In this document: one piece after another, positions 1 through 12,180 of the stretch
How positions within the stretch are numbered: the stretch's first letter is position 1
Layout of the letters: each line of letters begins with the position of its first letter
Origin: Xiphophorus maculatus
Lineage: Eukaryota > Chordata > Actinopteri > Cyprinodontiformes > Poeciliidae
Direction: 5' to 3'
Length of the DNA stretch: 64,000 nt
Assembly (NCBI RefSeq): GCF_002775205.1
Contig: NC_036444.1
Location: 434,001-498,000, forward strand
Position numbers and translations under genes: made by a program
Notes under the pieces: generated by a model
Database searches by the model: none
Seen by the model: the letters and a program-made list of their open reading frames with translations, nothing else
What the model was told of the DNA's origin: nothing

Positions 1-2
1 TG

Positions 3-347
3 CAATTCCCACACTTGCCAGCAAGGGAGGTCCTCCATGCACAGTTAGTGCTGTACGGGGTGAGCCAGCAGAAAATGACGAGAAAGGACTTCGCTGAGAG
101 GTGGCTCACCCCAGCCACCATCAAAGACGCCATTTGGACCTCCAGAAACTTGCTGGTGAGCAGGCGCAGGCAGATGCCCCCCGTGGCTGTGATCCGGATG
201 GCGGCAGCAAAAAGAGGAACATCAAGGGCTGCAGGTGGCGCGCCAAGGACACAGCCACCAAGAAGAATCGCCTGCGCCTCCGTGGACGAAGGAGCCGGCG
301 CTCCACGAGCAGAGGTCCAAGCAGCGGCGGCCTGGCCCTCCGGGTGA
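3..347 (+). CDS. 3' end of an unrecognised gene (partial)
   Basis: An open frame enters from the left edge and runs to a TGA at 345-347. The first 50 codons or so look like real protein, with motifs such as EVLHAQLVLYGVSQQ and DFAERWLTPATIKDAIW. From about base 150 the composition becomes Arg/Ala/Pro-rich and looks like an out-of-frame reading. A good donor (CTG|GTGAGC, intron from 154) with a possible acceptor at about 205 would remove a very short intron and open a Gln/Glu/Pro-rich frame instead, so the true C-terminus is uncertain. I do not recognise the family. In mammals USB1 and ZNF319 lie beside MMP15, but the visible residues match neither as I know them. AATAAA signals at about 579, 680 and 738 suit a short 3'UTR on this strand. 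Confidence 0.35.
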   Translation, partial: QFPHLPAREVLHAQLVLYGVSQQKMTRKDFAERWLTPATIKDAIWTSRNLLVSRRRQMPPVAVIRMAAAKRGTSRAAGGAPRTQPPRRIACASVDEGAGAPRAEVQAAAAWPSG

Positions 348-1319
348 GGCAGGAGGGAAGGAGCTTCAGGGCGGGATCCCCTCTGAGCACCAAGCGCTGT
401 CTGGAAAGACGGGACGGCTCCGGACTTGGGAGGGAGTCACCCGGTCCTGCTCAACTTTTAACACACAGAGTTTTTCTGTTTTATACTTCTTTTAGCCTAA
501 ACCGATGATTTTGTGTAAGTTTCTTGAAAAATTTCTGGATAATTGAAATAATGTAATGTTTTTAAATGTTTACAGTAACAATAAAATTTTTCGAAAGGAA
601 AAAAAAAATGATGGTCAAACTGAAGTTCAGAACCGACAGAGTAACTGGGTTGTTGGTACCGCACTGCTTTATGGAACATGAAATAAATAGAACTGGATCT
701 TTGCTGCTGTTTGTTCACATTATGACATTTATTTGGGAATAAAGAATGCAATTTTGCACATTTGGACTTTTTGTTGGACTGAGACCGGAGGAGGAACCAT
801 TAGAACCAGAACCGCCTCGGTGAAGGGATGGAGATGTCAGGTTAACGATGACTCTGTGACCAGTTGTACCTCATAAAGTGGCCGGTGAGGGTACATTTAA
901 AATCCAAACAGTTAAAGATAGACTGGGCCTTTATTATGTGATATAATGACTTGCCATACCGGGAGGAGACCTACTCTGAAATCACAGATCGACTTTATTC
1001 GGGTATTTCCGTCGTTTTTACGGAGCTTTAGATGTTGAAATAATGTGACCTGACGGTGGGAGCAGAACCTCAGATGGGTTCTGATTGGTTCTGATCTTTC
1101 GGGTCCACTTCTGCGCGGTGAAGAAAGGAACTGTTGAACTTTCCAGGATCCGGTTCCTCTGAGCTCGGTTCAGTTCGGGTATGTGAGTCCTGCTTCAGCT
1201 GATCCCAGGATTGGACCGGGCCGGAGGCTCCGAACCGTTCTGCGGTCCAACTTCAGGTCAGAACTCCAGAGTTCGGAATCCGGACGGGCTGCGGAGGAAG
1301 AGGAAGCGCTCTCTGTCTA
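348..1319. other. 3'UTR of upstream gene and mmp15 5' region
   Basis: No convincing coding sequence. The first 400 bases look like 3'UTR, AT-rich with several AATAAA hexamers (about 579, 680, 738). From about 1050 to 1319 the DNA becomes richer in GC and in the CCGGTTC/GGTTCTG words common across this locus. It probably contains the mmp15 promoter and 5'UTR. I could not identify a TATA box or other specific promoter element. Confidence 0.4.
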
Positions 1320-1766
1320 ATGGACAAAGTTCCTTCATCATCATCACATCAGCTGCGGCAAGAGAGGAAGATGAGCATCATCATCATCATGTCGGTCTGT
1401 CTGGTTCCGCTGGTCTCCTGCAGCGCAGAGACGCCTGATGAGGAAAACCTGAACCCGGAGGTAACAGCAGCAGGTTTCCACTTCCGGCCCAAAGTTCCTT
1501 ACAGTTTAATACAGAATGATCCAGTCCAGTCCGAACCGTTTCCAGTCCAGTTCCGTCCTGAAGTCATGAACATCTGGTTGATCTGCTGCTGAGGATTTTC
1601 TCCCTCAGGAGCTCCTGATCCGGTCCTCCAGGTCCGGTTCGGTTCTGAAGGCGCCCATTGCTGACTTCATTTTTCTCCTCGTCTGTCAGAGCAGGAATGT
1701 TGATGTGAACCATCTGCTGCTGGTACCGGGTCCAGTTCGGCCTGAGACCTGAAAACCTGTGTGTGT

Positions 1767-1857
<91 letters not shown>

Positions 1858-4800
1858 CTGGTAGGAGTGGCTCCGTCGTTTCGGCTACCTGTCCCGGTCC
1901 GGTCTCCAGATGTCCGGCCCGCTTTCGGCCCAGATTCTGACCAGAGCCGTCAGCGACATGCAGCGCGTCTACGGCCTGGCGCCGACCGGACGCCTGGACG
2001 CCGCCACGCTGGCGTAAGCTCTGTTACCGTGGCAACCATCTACAGGCCTTCAACCTTTTAAACATTTCTTTGTTCTGACTGCAAACTGTAACTGATTCTG
2101 TTTAATTGGGGTCCGAGCAGCAGAGAGCCGAGGAAAGCTTTGAGGTTGAAGGTACAGATGCAAAGAAAATCTGAAAAGTGTGGTGTGCTTTTATGTTCAT
2201 GAATATTAGAGGCGGCGTGTGTTTGAATAAGTGAAACTTTTCATTTTAAAGTGAGTCTGTTAGCAAATCAGCCTGCGGTGTGTATGTAAACATGTGAGCT
2301 GAGCTGTGTGTGCTGCAGGGCGATGCAGCGGCCTCGCTGCGCCCTCCCTGACAGGACGCCTGAGGCCGGGGTCGGCGGGGTCAGGACAAGGCGCTTCGCC
2401 CTGACGGCTCAGCGCTGGGATAAGGAGCGGCTCTCCTTCAGGTTGAGTCTGAAGCGAAGCCACGTTTCAGCCCAAAGGTTCTGGTTCTGATGGTTCCGGT
2501 TCTGATGACGTCTGTCCCGCTCTGCCAGCATCCTGTACCGGCGGATCCCGCCCTCGCTGGGTCTGAACCGGACCTCCGACGCAATCCGCCGGGCCTTTGG
2601 CGTGTGGAGCCGCGTGACGCCACTGTCCTTCCAGGAGCGACCTGCGGGGGGTGCTGCCGACATCCTGCTCCTCTTTGCCTCTGGTTTCCATGGAGACATG
2701 TCCCCGTTTGATGGTGAGGGCGGGTCGCTGGCCCACGCCTTCTACCCCGGGCCGGGAATGGGCGGAGATACGCACTTCGACGCCGACGAGCCGTGGACGC
2801 TGGACGCCCAGAACCAGGAAGGTCCGATTCTGGGCGGTTGCGGTTGGGCTGCCCATCCTGTAATGTTTCCATGACTACATTTTTTTTCCGTCACCTGTGC
2901 TGCAGGTATCGACCTCTTCCTGGTGGCGGTGCATGAACTAGGCCACGCTCTGGGCCTGGAGCATTCAGAGAACCCCGCCGCCATCATGGCTCCTTTCTAC
3001 CAGTGGAGCGACGCGCAAAACTTCAGCCTGCATGGCGACGACATCGCAGGGGTCCAGCGCATGTATGGTGAGACACTGCAGGCAGGGAGGAGGTCAGGAG
3101 GTCAGCGGGTCCTCCTTCAGTTAGGTCTGGATGGTTTTGCTAACGATCTGCTTGGGATTCCAAGTCCACCTCGCTGCAGCAAACAGGAAGGGCGGGACGG
3201 ACCGCTGTCAGTCTCAGACCTTATTTGGAAACGGGACCATTGCACTCCGGAAGTGTTGCCGTTGAAAGTATTGTTAACAGATTGTCTGTTAGTCTGCAGC
3301 TCAGGTGACCAAACCAGCTGAGAAGAAGAAAAGTTAAAACTCAAGTTAGAATGTTAAGTTTTAACATTTTAACTCAACAACTTCAAGTTGGGAAACCCCA
3401 AGATCACTAAGTCTTCTTAAAATATAGTCTCTGAGAACAGTTCTTAAAAATATAACCAGTGTTTTCAGCAAAGTTTAGCTGAATGTCCAGGAACGACCCG
3501 AGGAATTTAAAATGTACCAGTTTTAACAAGTTGGCCAAGGAGTGAAAACTGGAATCATTCAATTAGCTCTACATCTTTAAGAGAATGAAAAATTAATAAA
3601 AAATAATAAAGACTGTGGTATTCTGATTTAGTAATGTAATTTTATTAGTTGTGTTACCACCCCACGCCACTAGAGGCAGTATCAGGCCCGAAAAGATGCG
3701 ACTAAGGAGCAGATTTAGAAGTAAACAGAAAGCTACAGAATTTGTTAAAAACTGTGAGCTGCACTGAAGTAAATAAAAGAGAAAAGTTAAATACATGCTG
3801 AGAGTGAAAATCCTTCCTAAAGGTGAAGATATATCACAGATTTCAAAAGAAAATAAAAACAGGAGAAACGGATAATCTAGGTAATAGCGCCCCCTTCACT
3901 TCCGGAGTGCAATGTGTCCCGTTTCCAAATAAGGTCTGAGACTGACAGCGGTCCGTCCCGCCCTTCCTGTTTGCTGCAGCGAGGTCCTTCTCCGGGATTC
4001 TGTCCTGTTGCTAAAGTTTTGATCAATAAATGTTTCTTTTGTTATAAATCAGATGTGGAGTTCCTCAAGGCTCCGTCTGGAGCTGCGCCCCCTGGCTCTC
4101 ACTGTGGGTACTACAGTCTACTGCAGTGTTTCTCAAACCTTTTCAGGCTGAGGAACACAAACAGCCACAGACCAGCTAACCTGAAATCGACCCCGCAATA
4201 ACACATCTAAACATACACTGAAAAAATATAAAGCCCCGTGTCAAATATAAGAGTTTTATGAACAATTGGGTTACGCAATATATAGAGAAACTCAAAATAC
4301 ATTTTCAGTAATTACTGATCTTCATAATGACATCGTGGTTCGGCCGTTTGTAGCGGATCGACAGTCCTGATCGGGGTCAGGCTGAGGAATCCGATTCTGA
4401 CCCAGTTGGCTTCCCGTAGGCGGTTACAGACAGTCTGAGGTTTGATGCGTCTGTTGTTCAGACCAATAGTCTCATCAGCTGAGTGTCGCTGGTCTGAGCC
4501 GATCCTCAGACGGACGAGCCGACGTGGCCGTCTGGTGCTGAGCGGTCAGACGAGGATGAGGAGGATCTGCAGTCTGTTGGAAACCAACTCTTAAAGGGCC
4601 GACGGTCCGATAACGGACCATTATCAAACCGTCGGTACGGCGTCCTGCATCCAACATGCCAACGGCTCCAACATAACATCTGAGGCTTTATGACTTCTGA
4701 CATTTTGGGGCCTTTTATTGTCCAGGCCAAGGATTGTCCAGCTGTTGCTCATTTCGTCTGACCAGCCAGTGGACATGTCCCACAATGCACCGAGTAAAAC

Positions 4801-7800
4801 AACAACTCACTGAGTAACGCTCACTGACAGGAAGTTGGATTAAATATTATACACAGATCAAGAGAAATATTACTTTGGTACAATAAAATGTCAGCAATGC
4901 TCATTTACAGTTAACTCCACATGGCAACAACATCTGACATGAGGCCTTTAGATGTTTGTTCAGTATATAAGTCAACCTGCAATGAAAACATTATTCTCTT
5001 AGCTGGTGTGTTGCTGTTTGGTAAATGTGACGCAGCCATGATCAGGTCCACTTCTACCGGTTCTGAAAGTGTCTGAGCTTCCTAATGAAGTCATGGAAAT
5101 AAAAAACAAGTTGTTCTTTACTGTTATGTGCATTAATAACATTTATGTCTATTTGTGATTTAGAAGCACAATTAAAGGAAAATAGACTTGAGTTGCTTTA
5201 GCAGAAACAAAAAATCATTTTATATACAAAATTAAATATACAAATAATAAATGCATTTCTATCAATTGTATTCATTTAATTTAATCATTTTTAATTAAAT
5301 AAAAATAATAATAGCTGTCGACCTAAAAGCAGAACATCATCGATTACAAGCCATAAAAACAAAGAACAGTTCTGACCGCATAGAACCGTTCAAAGGAATC
5401 CATTCGCTAGTGAACGACAGCAGCTTCAGCTTCCTCTGCTCAGACAATATTCCTGGACCGGAACCGGATCCAGAGAAGCTAAAGACCACAGAACCACTCA
5501 GGAGTCTTCATCAGAGATCCATTAGGAACCGAGGGAGACGACAGATGACTCGGATCAGAACCGCATGTTCACGTGATTCTGAACGTGGCGACAGATTCAG
5601 AGAATTTAAGGAATCTGAGAAAATCCACACCAGCGTCCCAAACAGGAAGTGCATTTTTCCTGTTTTCCTCCTCACGCTGCTGAGGCGACCCGGTTCTGTT
5701 GGCTTGTATGATCCGACATGTTTACAGCGGGCCAGAAATAAAGGGAGCAGAAGCTGCAGGACGCCAGCTGGTCGCTTAGCAACCAGCTGCTCAGAGAGGC
5801 CGTGTGTCTGGACAGCTGCATGTTCTGCAGGCGTCCTTTTCAGTTCTGTTGGGTCGGGTTCTGTCTGTCTTTCCCTCAGGTTCTGTTTTGCTCTACAGGT
5901 CCTCCTGTAGCCTCTGATGCTCCGCCCTCTTCTCCTCCCACACATCGTGATGACATCATCATCACCACGCCCCCCTCCACACCCTCCTCACCTGATCCCA
6001 ACGACCCGACCCAAACCGACCCGGATCCCCAAGCCCAGCCGGATCCGAGCCTCAGCCCCCCTCTGGCCACGCCTACCTCTCATCTGGTTTCGCCCCTCAC
6101 CACCTGGACCGGGCCGGACCCGGACCCGGACCCGGACCCGGTCACGCCGGCGGTCAGGACAGACGGCCCGCCCAGCATCTGTGACGGAGACTTTGACACG
6201 GTGACGTTGCTGCGGGGCGAAATGTTCGTCTTCAAGGTGAGAGCTGACCCTAAAACCCGACCCGGCTTCCGGAACCTGAGCGGTAAGCTGTGGCTGTTTG
6301 CAGGGCCGCTGGTTCTGGCGGGTCCGGAGGAACCGGGTCCTGGAGAACTACCCCATGCCCATCTCCGTCTTTTGGAACGGCCTCCCTGACGACATCAATG
6401 CCGCCTACGAACGACACGACGGGAAATTTGTCTTCTTTAAAGGTAGAGACTTCCTGCTGCTTCCTTTCACCGACGCCGTAGTGGAAAGGTTTCTCAACAT
6501 GAGGAGAGGGACCCAGTGTGGCTCCGGTGTGTTGGGACTCTGAGGAGCTGAGCTGCAGGAGGAAAACACGGAGTTAGAGTTTTCTCTGCTGCATTAACCG
6601 CAGAAATGAGCAAATTAAAATTACAATAATAAATTTGCTTAATGGAAACACAGCGATTTAAAAAACTCAAGAAAAATGGGAATGGAGACGCTTTGGTCAC
6701 GAGTCACATGACCAGCAGCGGCACGTCATCACTGGCAGAAACGGGCCGGTGGGCGGGGCCCATTTATCCCTTTTTTCTGGCTGGCTGTAAGATCCTCTCT
6801 GTCCTCTGGTCCTCCAGGCGACAGGTTCTGGTTGTTCCGGGAGGCCGACGTTCTGCCCGGCTATCCTCAGCCGTTGCACCAGTACGGCCGAGGAATCCCC
6901 GTCCATCGGATCGACACCGCCATCTGGTGGGAGCCCAACGAGTTCACCTACTTCTTCAGCGGCGACAGGTACGCCCCGCGGCGCCCACAGACGCTCCTGC
7001 CGCCCTGAGTCATCAGCTGCTGCTTGTCTGCAGGTACTGGCGCTACAACGAGGAGACGCGCAGCGCCGACCGCGACTTCCCCAAACCCATCAGCAGGTGG
7101 GGCAAGATCCCGGCCTCGCCCAGGGGAGCCTTCCTCAGCGACGACGGAGGTAGTGCTTCCTGTTTGTAGCTCCGCCCTCAACCACCACAGAAGGAAGCTG
7201 GAAACCAGAACCCGTAGAGGAGCAGAGTCTGGTCAGAACGATTCTGATTGGACTCCTTCAGGTCGGTTCTGACTGCAGAGCCGGATCCGACGAACGTTTG
7301 GGACTTGAGTCTCCTGGCCGTTATTAAACCAGGACCGCTGCTGGTTGTTGTGAACAGCGCCCCCTTGTGGCCCTGCCACCATCAGCAGCTGTTCACGCCA
7401 CATTAGAAATCGAAAGGTTAATTAGAAATAATTTACTAAATGCCACAAAAACGTTTTGATGCTCGCTTGAGGTGGATGGAAACAGGTTTACTGACGTAGT
7501 CAAGTTTCCCAGTCCAGACCTCCAGCAGGAAGTTCCAACCTCTACTTCCTGTTTATTGCAGTCTTACGTAGCGTCAGCCTTTCTGTGTCACCTGGTTGAT
7601 TCGTTCCCATGCAGCAGATGAAAAGATGTTTAATTCTCTTCTTCTCTGTTTGCTTTTTTAACTGCGACATCCTGACGGCCCTGCGGCTCGTGGTTCTGAT
7701 GTTCTTCTTCTTCTTCTGCTGTCCTCCAGCCTCCACCTACATCTACAAAGGCTCCAGTTACTGGAGGTTCGACAACCGCCGGACGGAGGCGGACCGCGGC

Positions 7801-8169
7801 TACCCCCGCTCCATCCTGAAGGACTTCATGGGCTGCGTTGGAGTCCCCGACCCAGACCCGGACCCGGAAACCGAGCGGAACCCGGGGACGGAACCGGTCC
7901 GACCCCCGCAGCCGACCGAACCGGGTCGCGGGCCGGACCGGGAGCTCAGGCCCGGCAGCACAGAAGACGACCCAGACCAGGAAGTAAACGTGGTGGTGAC
8001 GGTGACCGACAGCGAGTCAAAGGTCATGACCCTGGTCATGGTGACGGCACCGCTGCTGCTCATCCTGTGCATCCTGGTTCTGGTCTACAGCATCCTCCGG
8101 ACTCTGCAGAACAAGGAGCCACCCCGGGCCCTGGTGCACTGCAAGCGCTCTCTGCAGGACTGGGTCTGA
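1320..8169 (+). CDS. mmp15: Matrix metalloproteinase 15 (MT2-MMP-like), ten exons
   Basis: Membrane-type zinc endopeptidase of the cell surface that cleaves pericellular matrix. Exons: 1320 or 1371-1460, 1865-2013, 2319-2441, 2529-2821, 2906-3067, 5899-6236, 6304-6442, 6818-6968, 7034-7149, 7730-8169. All have GT/AG borders and the phases join without a break. From ATG 1371 the product is about 666 aa, close to human MMP15; ATG 1320 is an in-frame alternative. In order: hydrophobic signal peptide, propeptide with cysteine switch PRCALPD (usual PRCGVPD), furin-type RTRR site before FALTAQRW, catalytic domain with [11 protein letters not shown] zinc site and IMAPFYQW met-turn, Pro/Asp-rich hinge with a DP repeat (exon 6), four-bladed hemopexin domain bounded by CDGDFD and FMGC, a membrane segment at about 8020-8094, and the cytoplasmic end CKRSLQDWV. 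That end matches MMP15 (CKRSLQEWV) better than MMP14, 16 or 24. Oddity: the MT-loop of the catalytic domain is missing. Whether this is the a or b paralogue cannot be told here. Confidence 0.93.
1768..1856. repeat. (TG)n microsatellite in mmp15 intron 1
   Basis: About 45 tandem TG units, ending eight bases before the acceptor of mmp15 exon 2 at 1865. The repeat therefore replaces most of the usual polypyrimidine tract. Confidence 0.95.
3168..3985. repeat. Inverted-repeat (MITE-like) element in mmp15 intron 5
   Basis: The segments 3168-3255 and 3897-3985 are near-perfect reverse complements of about 88 bp (one arm has a 1-2 base difference near the GGGACCATTG block). They enclose about 640 bp of AT-rich sequence with no coding potential. 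This is the layout of a non-autonomous DNA transposon with long terminal inverted repeats. I found no clear target-site duplication next to the arms, so the exact ends and the superfamily are unknown. Confidence 0.7.
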
Positions 8170-8549
8170 CCCAGTCCGCGGGCCGACTGGACCGCCGGTA
8201 CCACCGGTACCACCGGTACCACCGCCCCGATCCCTCACCACCACACTGTCACCCTCTGCCCTCCTTCTTCAATCTCAGATTTGTTTAAAAGTGTCGCAGC
8301 TCCTGTCTGCTCTCTGTGCCTTTGGCTGGACGATGAGGCTGCTGCTGGACGCCAGCCTCATCTGGACGCCAGTGAGCTTCGGATCAGCTCCAGGCGGATC
8401 CGGCTGCAGCAGAAATGCAGACGAAGACATTAGAGCTCAGAGATCAGAGACACTGCAACCCGACACCACGGCGTCACTGAATACCAAACTCCTTATGTTG
8501 TTTATTCAACTCAAAACTCTGATTTTATCTGACAATCAATCAGGACGTG

Positions 8550-8600
8550 GAGAAGACCAGAAGGTTCCACAGCATCATGCTGCCACCACCATGCTTTAGC
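8550..8600 (-). mobile_element. Tc1/mariner-like transposase remnant
   Basis: The stretch around CAGCATCATGCTGCCACC, read on the minus strand, encodes the GGGSxMLW motif typical of fish Tc1-like transposases. Only this short fragment is recognisable, so it is a dead remnant. Confidence 0.4.
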
Positions 8601-9509
8601 CTGGAGGTGGAGAGTTCAGGCTGTTGGATTTTGAGCTCTTGGAGCTGTTCATAGCTGGGATGTTGTCGCAGATCCGAACCTGGCTGTAAACAGAACCAGA
8701 AACTTCCAGTTCTGCTGCAGGACCTCTGGAACCTCTGAGACCAGAACCAGAACCGCTCCAGTTAGATCATGTGTTGTCCTAGGTAACAATCAACTAACTG
8801 TGTTACCTTCTGTTTTTATAATAATGCTCTACATAATACTTCCTGATTTAACACCTTTAAATTGGGCCTCTGGCTCTTTAAAAGCTCCTGCTCTTCCTGA
8901 AGCTCCGCCTCCAGGAAGTCGTCCCAACATGGCTCCTCTATTAACCTTTTAACATTTTTACCAGCGCTGCTCTGAGCAGCAGCTCAGCAGCTCCACCTGC
9001 TGTCTGCTAATTGCTGCTGGCTAGTCTGAAGGAGCTGAATGGGGAGGAGCTGCGCCTTGAAGGCGGGGCTAAGTCCACCCAGGCGTTTTGCAGCTGAATG
9101 GTTGCCATGGAGATTAAAGTATTTCTAAAACATGAAAGAGTCAGAGCAACACTGCAGGGAGAAACATGACAACTGTTGGTTTTTCATGATGCTGCCCCTT
9201 TAAGTCCCACACAGCTCTGATTTAAGGTTTCAGAATAAAGGAATATAAAAACCAAGGATCATTTTTCTTCCAACTCTGCTTCTTGAAGGTTCGTCTCATA
9301 AAGTCCCAATAAAACAGTTCAATCAGTTTGTGTCTGGATCAAGATGAGTGGAAAGTTTAAAAGGTGTGAGAGGAGAGAAATCGTTATTTTGCTATGAAGA
9401 CAAATAGCCCCTTTGGGAGCTTTTATTTTGTAGTTTTTCTGCAGCGTTAGATTGTGACAACGTTGCTGTAATCAGGTCATGTTCTGAAAGGCCTGTGGAC
9501 TCACTAGAG

Positions 9510-9723
9510 CTGGGATGTCAAACTCCAGTCCTCAAGGGCCGCTGAACTGCAACTTTTGGATGTGGCTCTGCTGCACCACCTGGACAGAATAATCAGCAAG
9601 AAGCTGGAGAACCGATCTACACCAGGAGGAGGTCATGAAGCCGTTTCATTCCAGTGTTTTGTACCTGTGGCTCATCTAAAAACTGCAGGACAGCGACTGG
9701 AGGACTGGACTTTGACACCTGTG
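9510..9723. mobile_element. hAT-type MITE, 214 bp, with 8-bp target duplication
   Basis: The ends are imperfect inverted repeats: CTGGGATGTCAAACTCCAG at the left, and the reverse complement of the right end reads CACAGGTGTCAAAGTCCAG. Both sides are flanked by the identical octamer CACTAGAG (9502-9509 and 9724-9731). An 8-bp duplication and ends of this kind are expected of hAT transposons. The interior is non-coding. Confidence 0.75.
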
Positions 9724-11944
9724 CACTAGAGGATCTGAGGTTTCACAATAAAATCACAGCTGAAAGACAAAGATGTCTTTCTGGCTTCTTTTCTGTTCCT
9801 GATTCAACTTTTCACCACAAGAGGGCGCTGCTGCTGCAGGGAAATAAATTGCAGATTTAAATGGGGAAAAATAAAGAGTTTTAAATTCAACCTGTTCAGT
9901 AGAGATCAGCTCTGCTATCAAGCCCAGTACTCTGAGCAACAACAGAATCTATGTGGAAGAAAGAACCACGTGGATTTGCTGAGTGGATCAAGTCACATCT
10001 TCATAACCATCAAAGATTTTTCCTCATTAAATCTTACAACTTTGTGCCTATAGTCTGCGATTATTATTACTTTATTTTTGTAATAAAATATCTTAGCCTG
10101 ACCCTAACATTGTATTTGCTTCACTTGCTCTGCCGCCATTTTGTTTTTTATTCCCGCCCACTTGAGAAGGACTTGGCTGACTTGTCCCTCCGTTGGTCGG
10201 CTTCTACTTCGGGCAGCCTGCTGATTATTTGGAGCAGTGCTGCCACCTGGTGACCGGAGGCTTATTTCTCAGTCAGGCGGGAATAATAAGAAAACGTGCA
10301 GAAAATGATTCGAGAAGCTTAAAGATGGAAACCAGAACGATTTGAGAGAAAACAGAGAGATGGCCCAAACCAGATGTTTTCATCTGATTCAGGAAATGCT
10401 GGAGCTCTAACATTCATTTTCTAAATCATTATTATTACTGGTACATTTAAATAAACAGACCTTTATTATATAGACATGTGACCGCTCTTTGTCCAGAAGT
10501 GAACTAGGATAGTTTTGTGAAAGCATCAAACATCATGGTGAAGGTGTGAGATGAGATGGACGTCTTTGTCCTCTGTGTCTTTGTCTTGTCCTCGTCCTGC
10601 TGCTCTTTGTGTCAGAGCTAATCAGGATTAGCCCCATCACAGATCATCTGCAGCTGCTCTCGGTTATTGATCATATTCGGCTCTCAGCTCCAGCCTGAAC
10701 CCCAGAGACGACCTCTGACCTGCGTCCGTCCCCGGCTCTCTTCCAGACGTCCCGTCAGGATGGACGCCTGTGCGGCTGTCTTTGAGCCGGGACCGGGCCG
10801 TGTCATGGCTGTGTGTCATGGCGCTGTCCTGCTCCAGCTAATCCTGAGCTGATAATGGGATCTGCCGGCGCCTCCTGTCGCTCCAGCAGGAACGCTTCCA
10901 TGGAAACAATCAGGCTGAGACGGGAACGCTGGACTGTTTCTAGACCTGACCGTCTTCCTGCTCAGGTTGTTCCAGAGGGAAGATTAAAATGTTTTCATCC
11001 TCAGACTCACCTGGAAACGAGCCGCAGATTTACCTGAAGAGTTGTTTACCTGTTGCTCAACCTGAATCCTCCTTAATCATCTCTGACATCGTCTCTCGCT
11101 TTCTCTCCTCCTCATCCTCCTTTCAGATGACCGCTGTTTGGAAACTTACTAAGTCAGATATTAGCAGCAAGAATTTGGTTTATTCAGCCTTTTATAGTAA
11201 AAAAAATACTCAGGTTCATGTTCATTCATTTGTAAATGTCATAATTGAAAACTAAATATTTAGCTAGCAGGCTAGCTTGCTAACTAGGTATTTAGTTAAT
11301 ACACTAAATATTTAGCTAGCTAATTAAATATTTAATTTGCAAGCTAAATATTTAGTTACTAACCATGACACTGATAAATGCAGGAATAACACTGTGAAAA
11401 TATGACTATGAAAGATTTCTCTAAATAACCCCTAATATCGCTGCTAATATTTTAGCATAACTTTACAGACTCCATCCTTGTCCCTCTGGGAGCTAAAGCT
11501 CAGAGCTCAGGTTAGCTACACGAATCGTCTGAAAGGATTAAATACAGCCGCCTGCAATATTGTTTTGTTTTAATAGGAACATTTTACAGACGGTGATCTG
11601 ATCGTCCTGCCAACAGACCAGGAGGAGGAAAAACTGAAGCAGCTTTAGATGCAAACAGAAACACCTTTTGTGAGTCACAGACTTCCCACATGGGTGAACT
11701 TTAAATATTTATTTAGCCAGAAAAAGGAATAATAGATTACAGCATGTTCTGTTTGATTTTAAACTCTGCAGCTTAGAGACGGGAGCCGACCCGAAGCACC
11801 TGGAGCCTGAAAAAGAATCGCAGTTGGTTATAGAACAAAACTCAAAACGACAGTTTGAGTAAAGAAAGTTAAACATGAACATCTTGTTATTGTCCAATAT
11901 GGTGCGACGGAGTTTTATTATTATTGACACTTTTGCTTTTTCAA

Positions 11945-12180
11945 AGTGCGTCGCCTCAGATCGACCTGCTGGGGGCGCCGTGAGCTCTGCTGCGGGGAGC
12001 AGCGGTTGTGGGTTTGAATCCCAGCCTGGGGCTTTCTGCATGGAGTTTGCATGTTCTCCGTTTGCCTGGTTGGGTTCTCTCTGGGTACTCCTCCTGCAGC
12101 CCAGACCAGGAATAATCTGCATTCTCACGTCTCTAACCAGTTGATCCCAGTTCAGGGCCCGTTTCCTCCCAGCTGTCTGT
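11945..12180 (+). repeat. Degenerate SINE-like repeat
   Basis: Contains a box-B-like GGTTTGAATCCCAG followed by GCATGGAGTTTGCATGTTCTCC and GGGTTCTCTCTGGGTACTCC. This word order is the same as in the copy near 20490 and is very common in fish SINEs. The ends are not defined. Confidence 0.5.

Noticed and set aside
1759-2061. 100-codon frame starting in the TG repeat
   Set aside because: It consists of Val-Cys repeats from the microsatellite, then an out-of-frame reading of mmp15 exon 2.
5410-5910. 166-codon frame upstream of the mmp15 hinge exon
   Set aside because: It lies in intron 5 and runs through the acceptor of exon 6 in the wrong frame, with no recognisable protein features.
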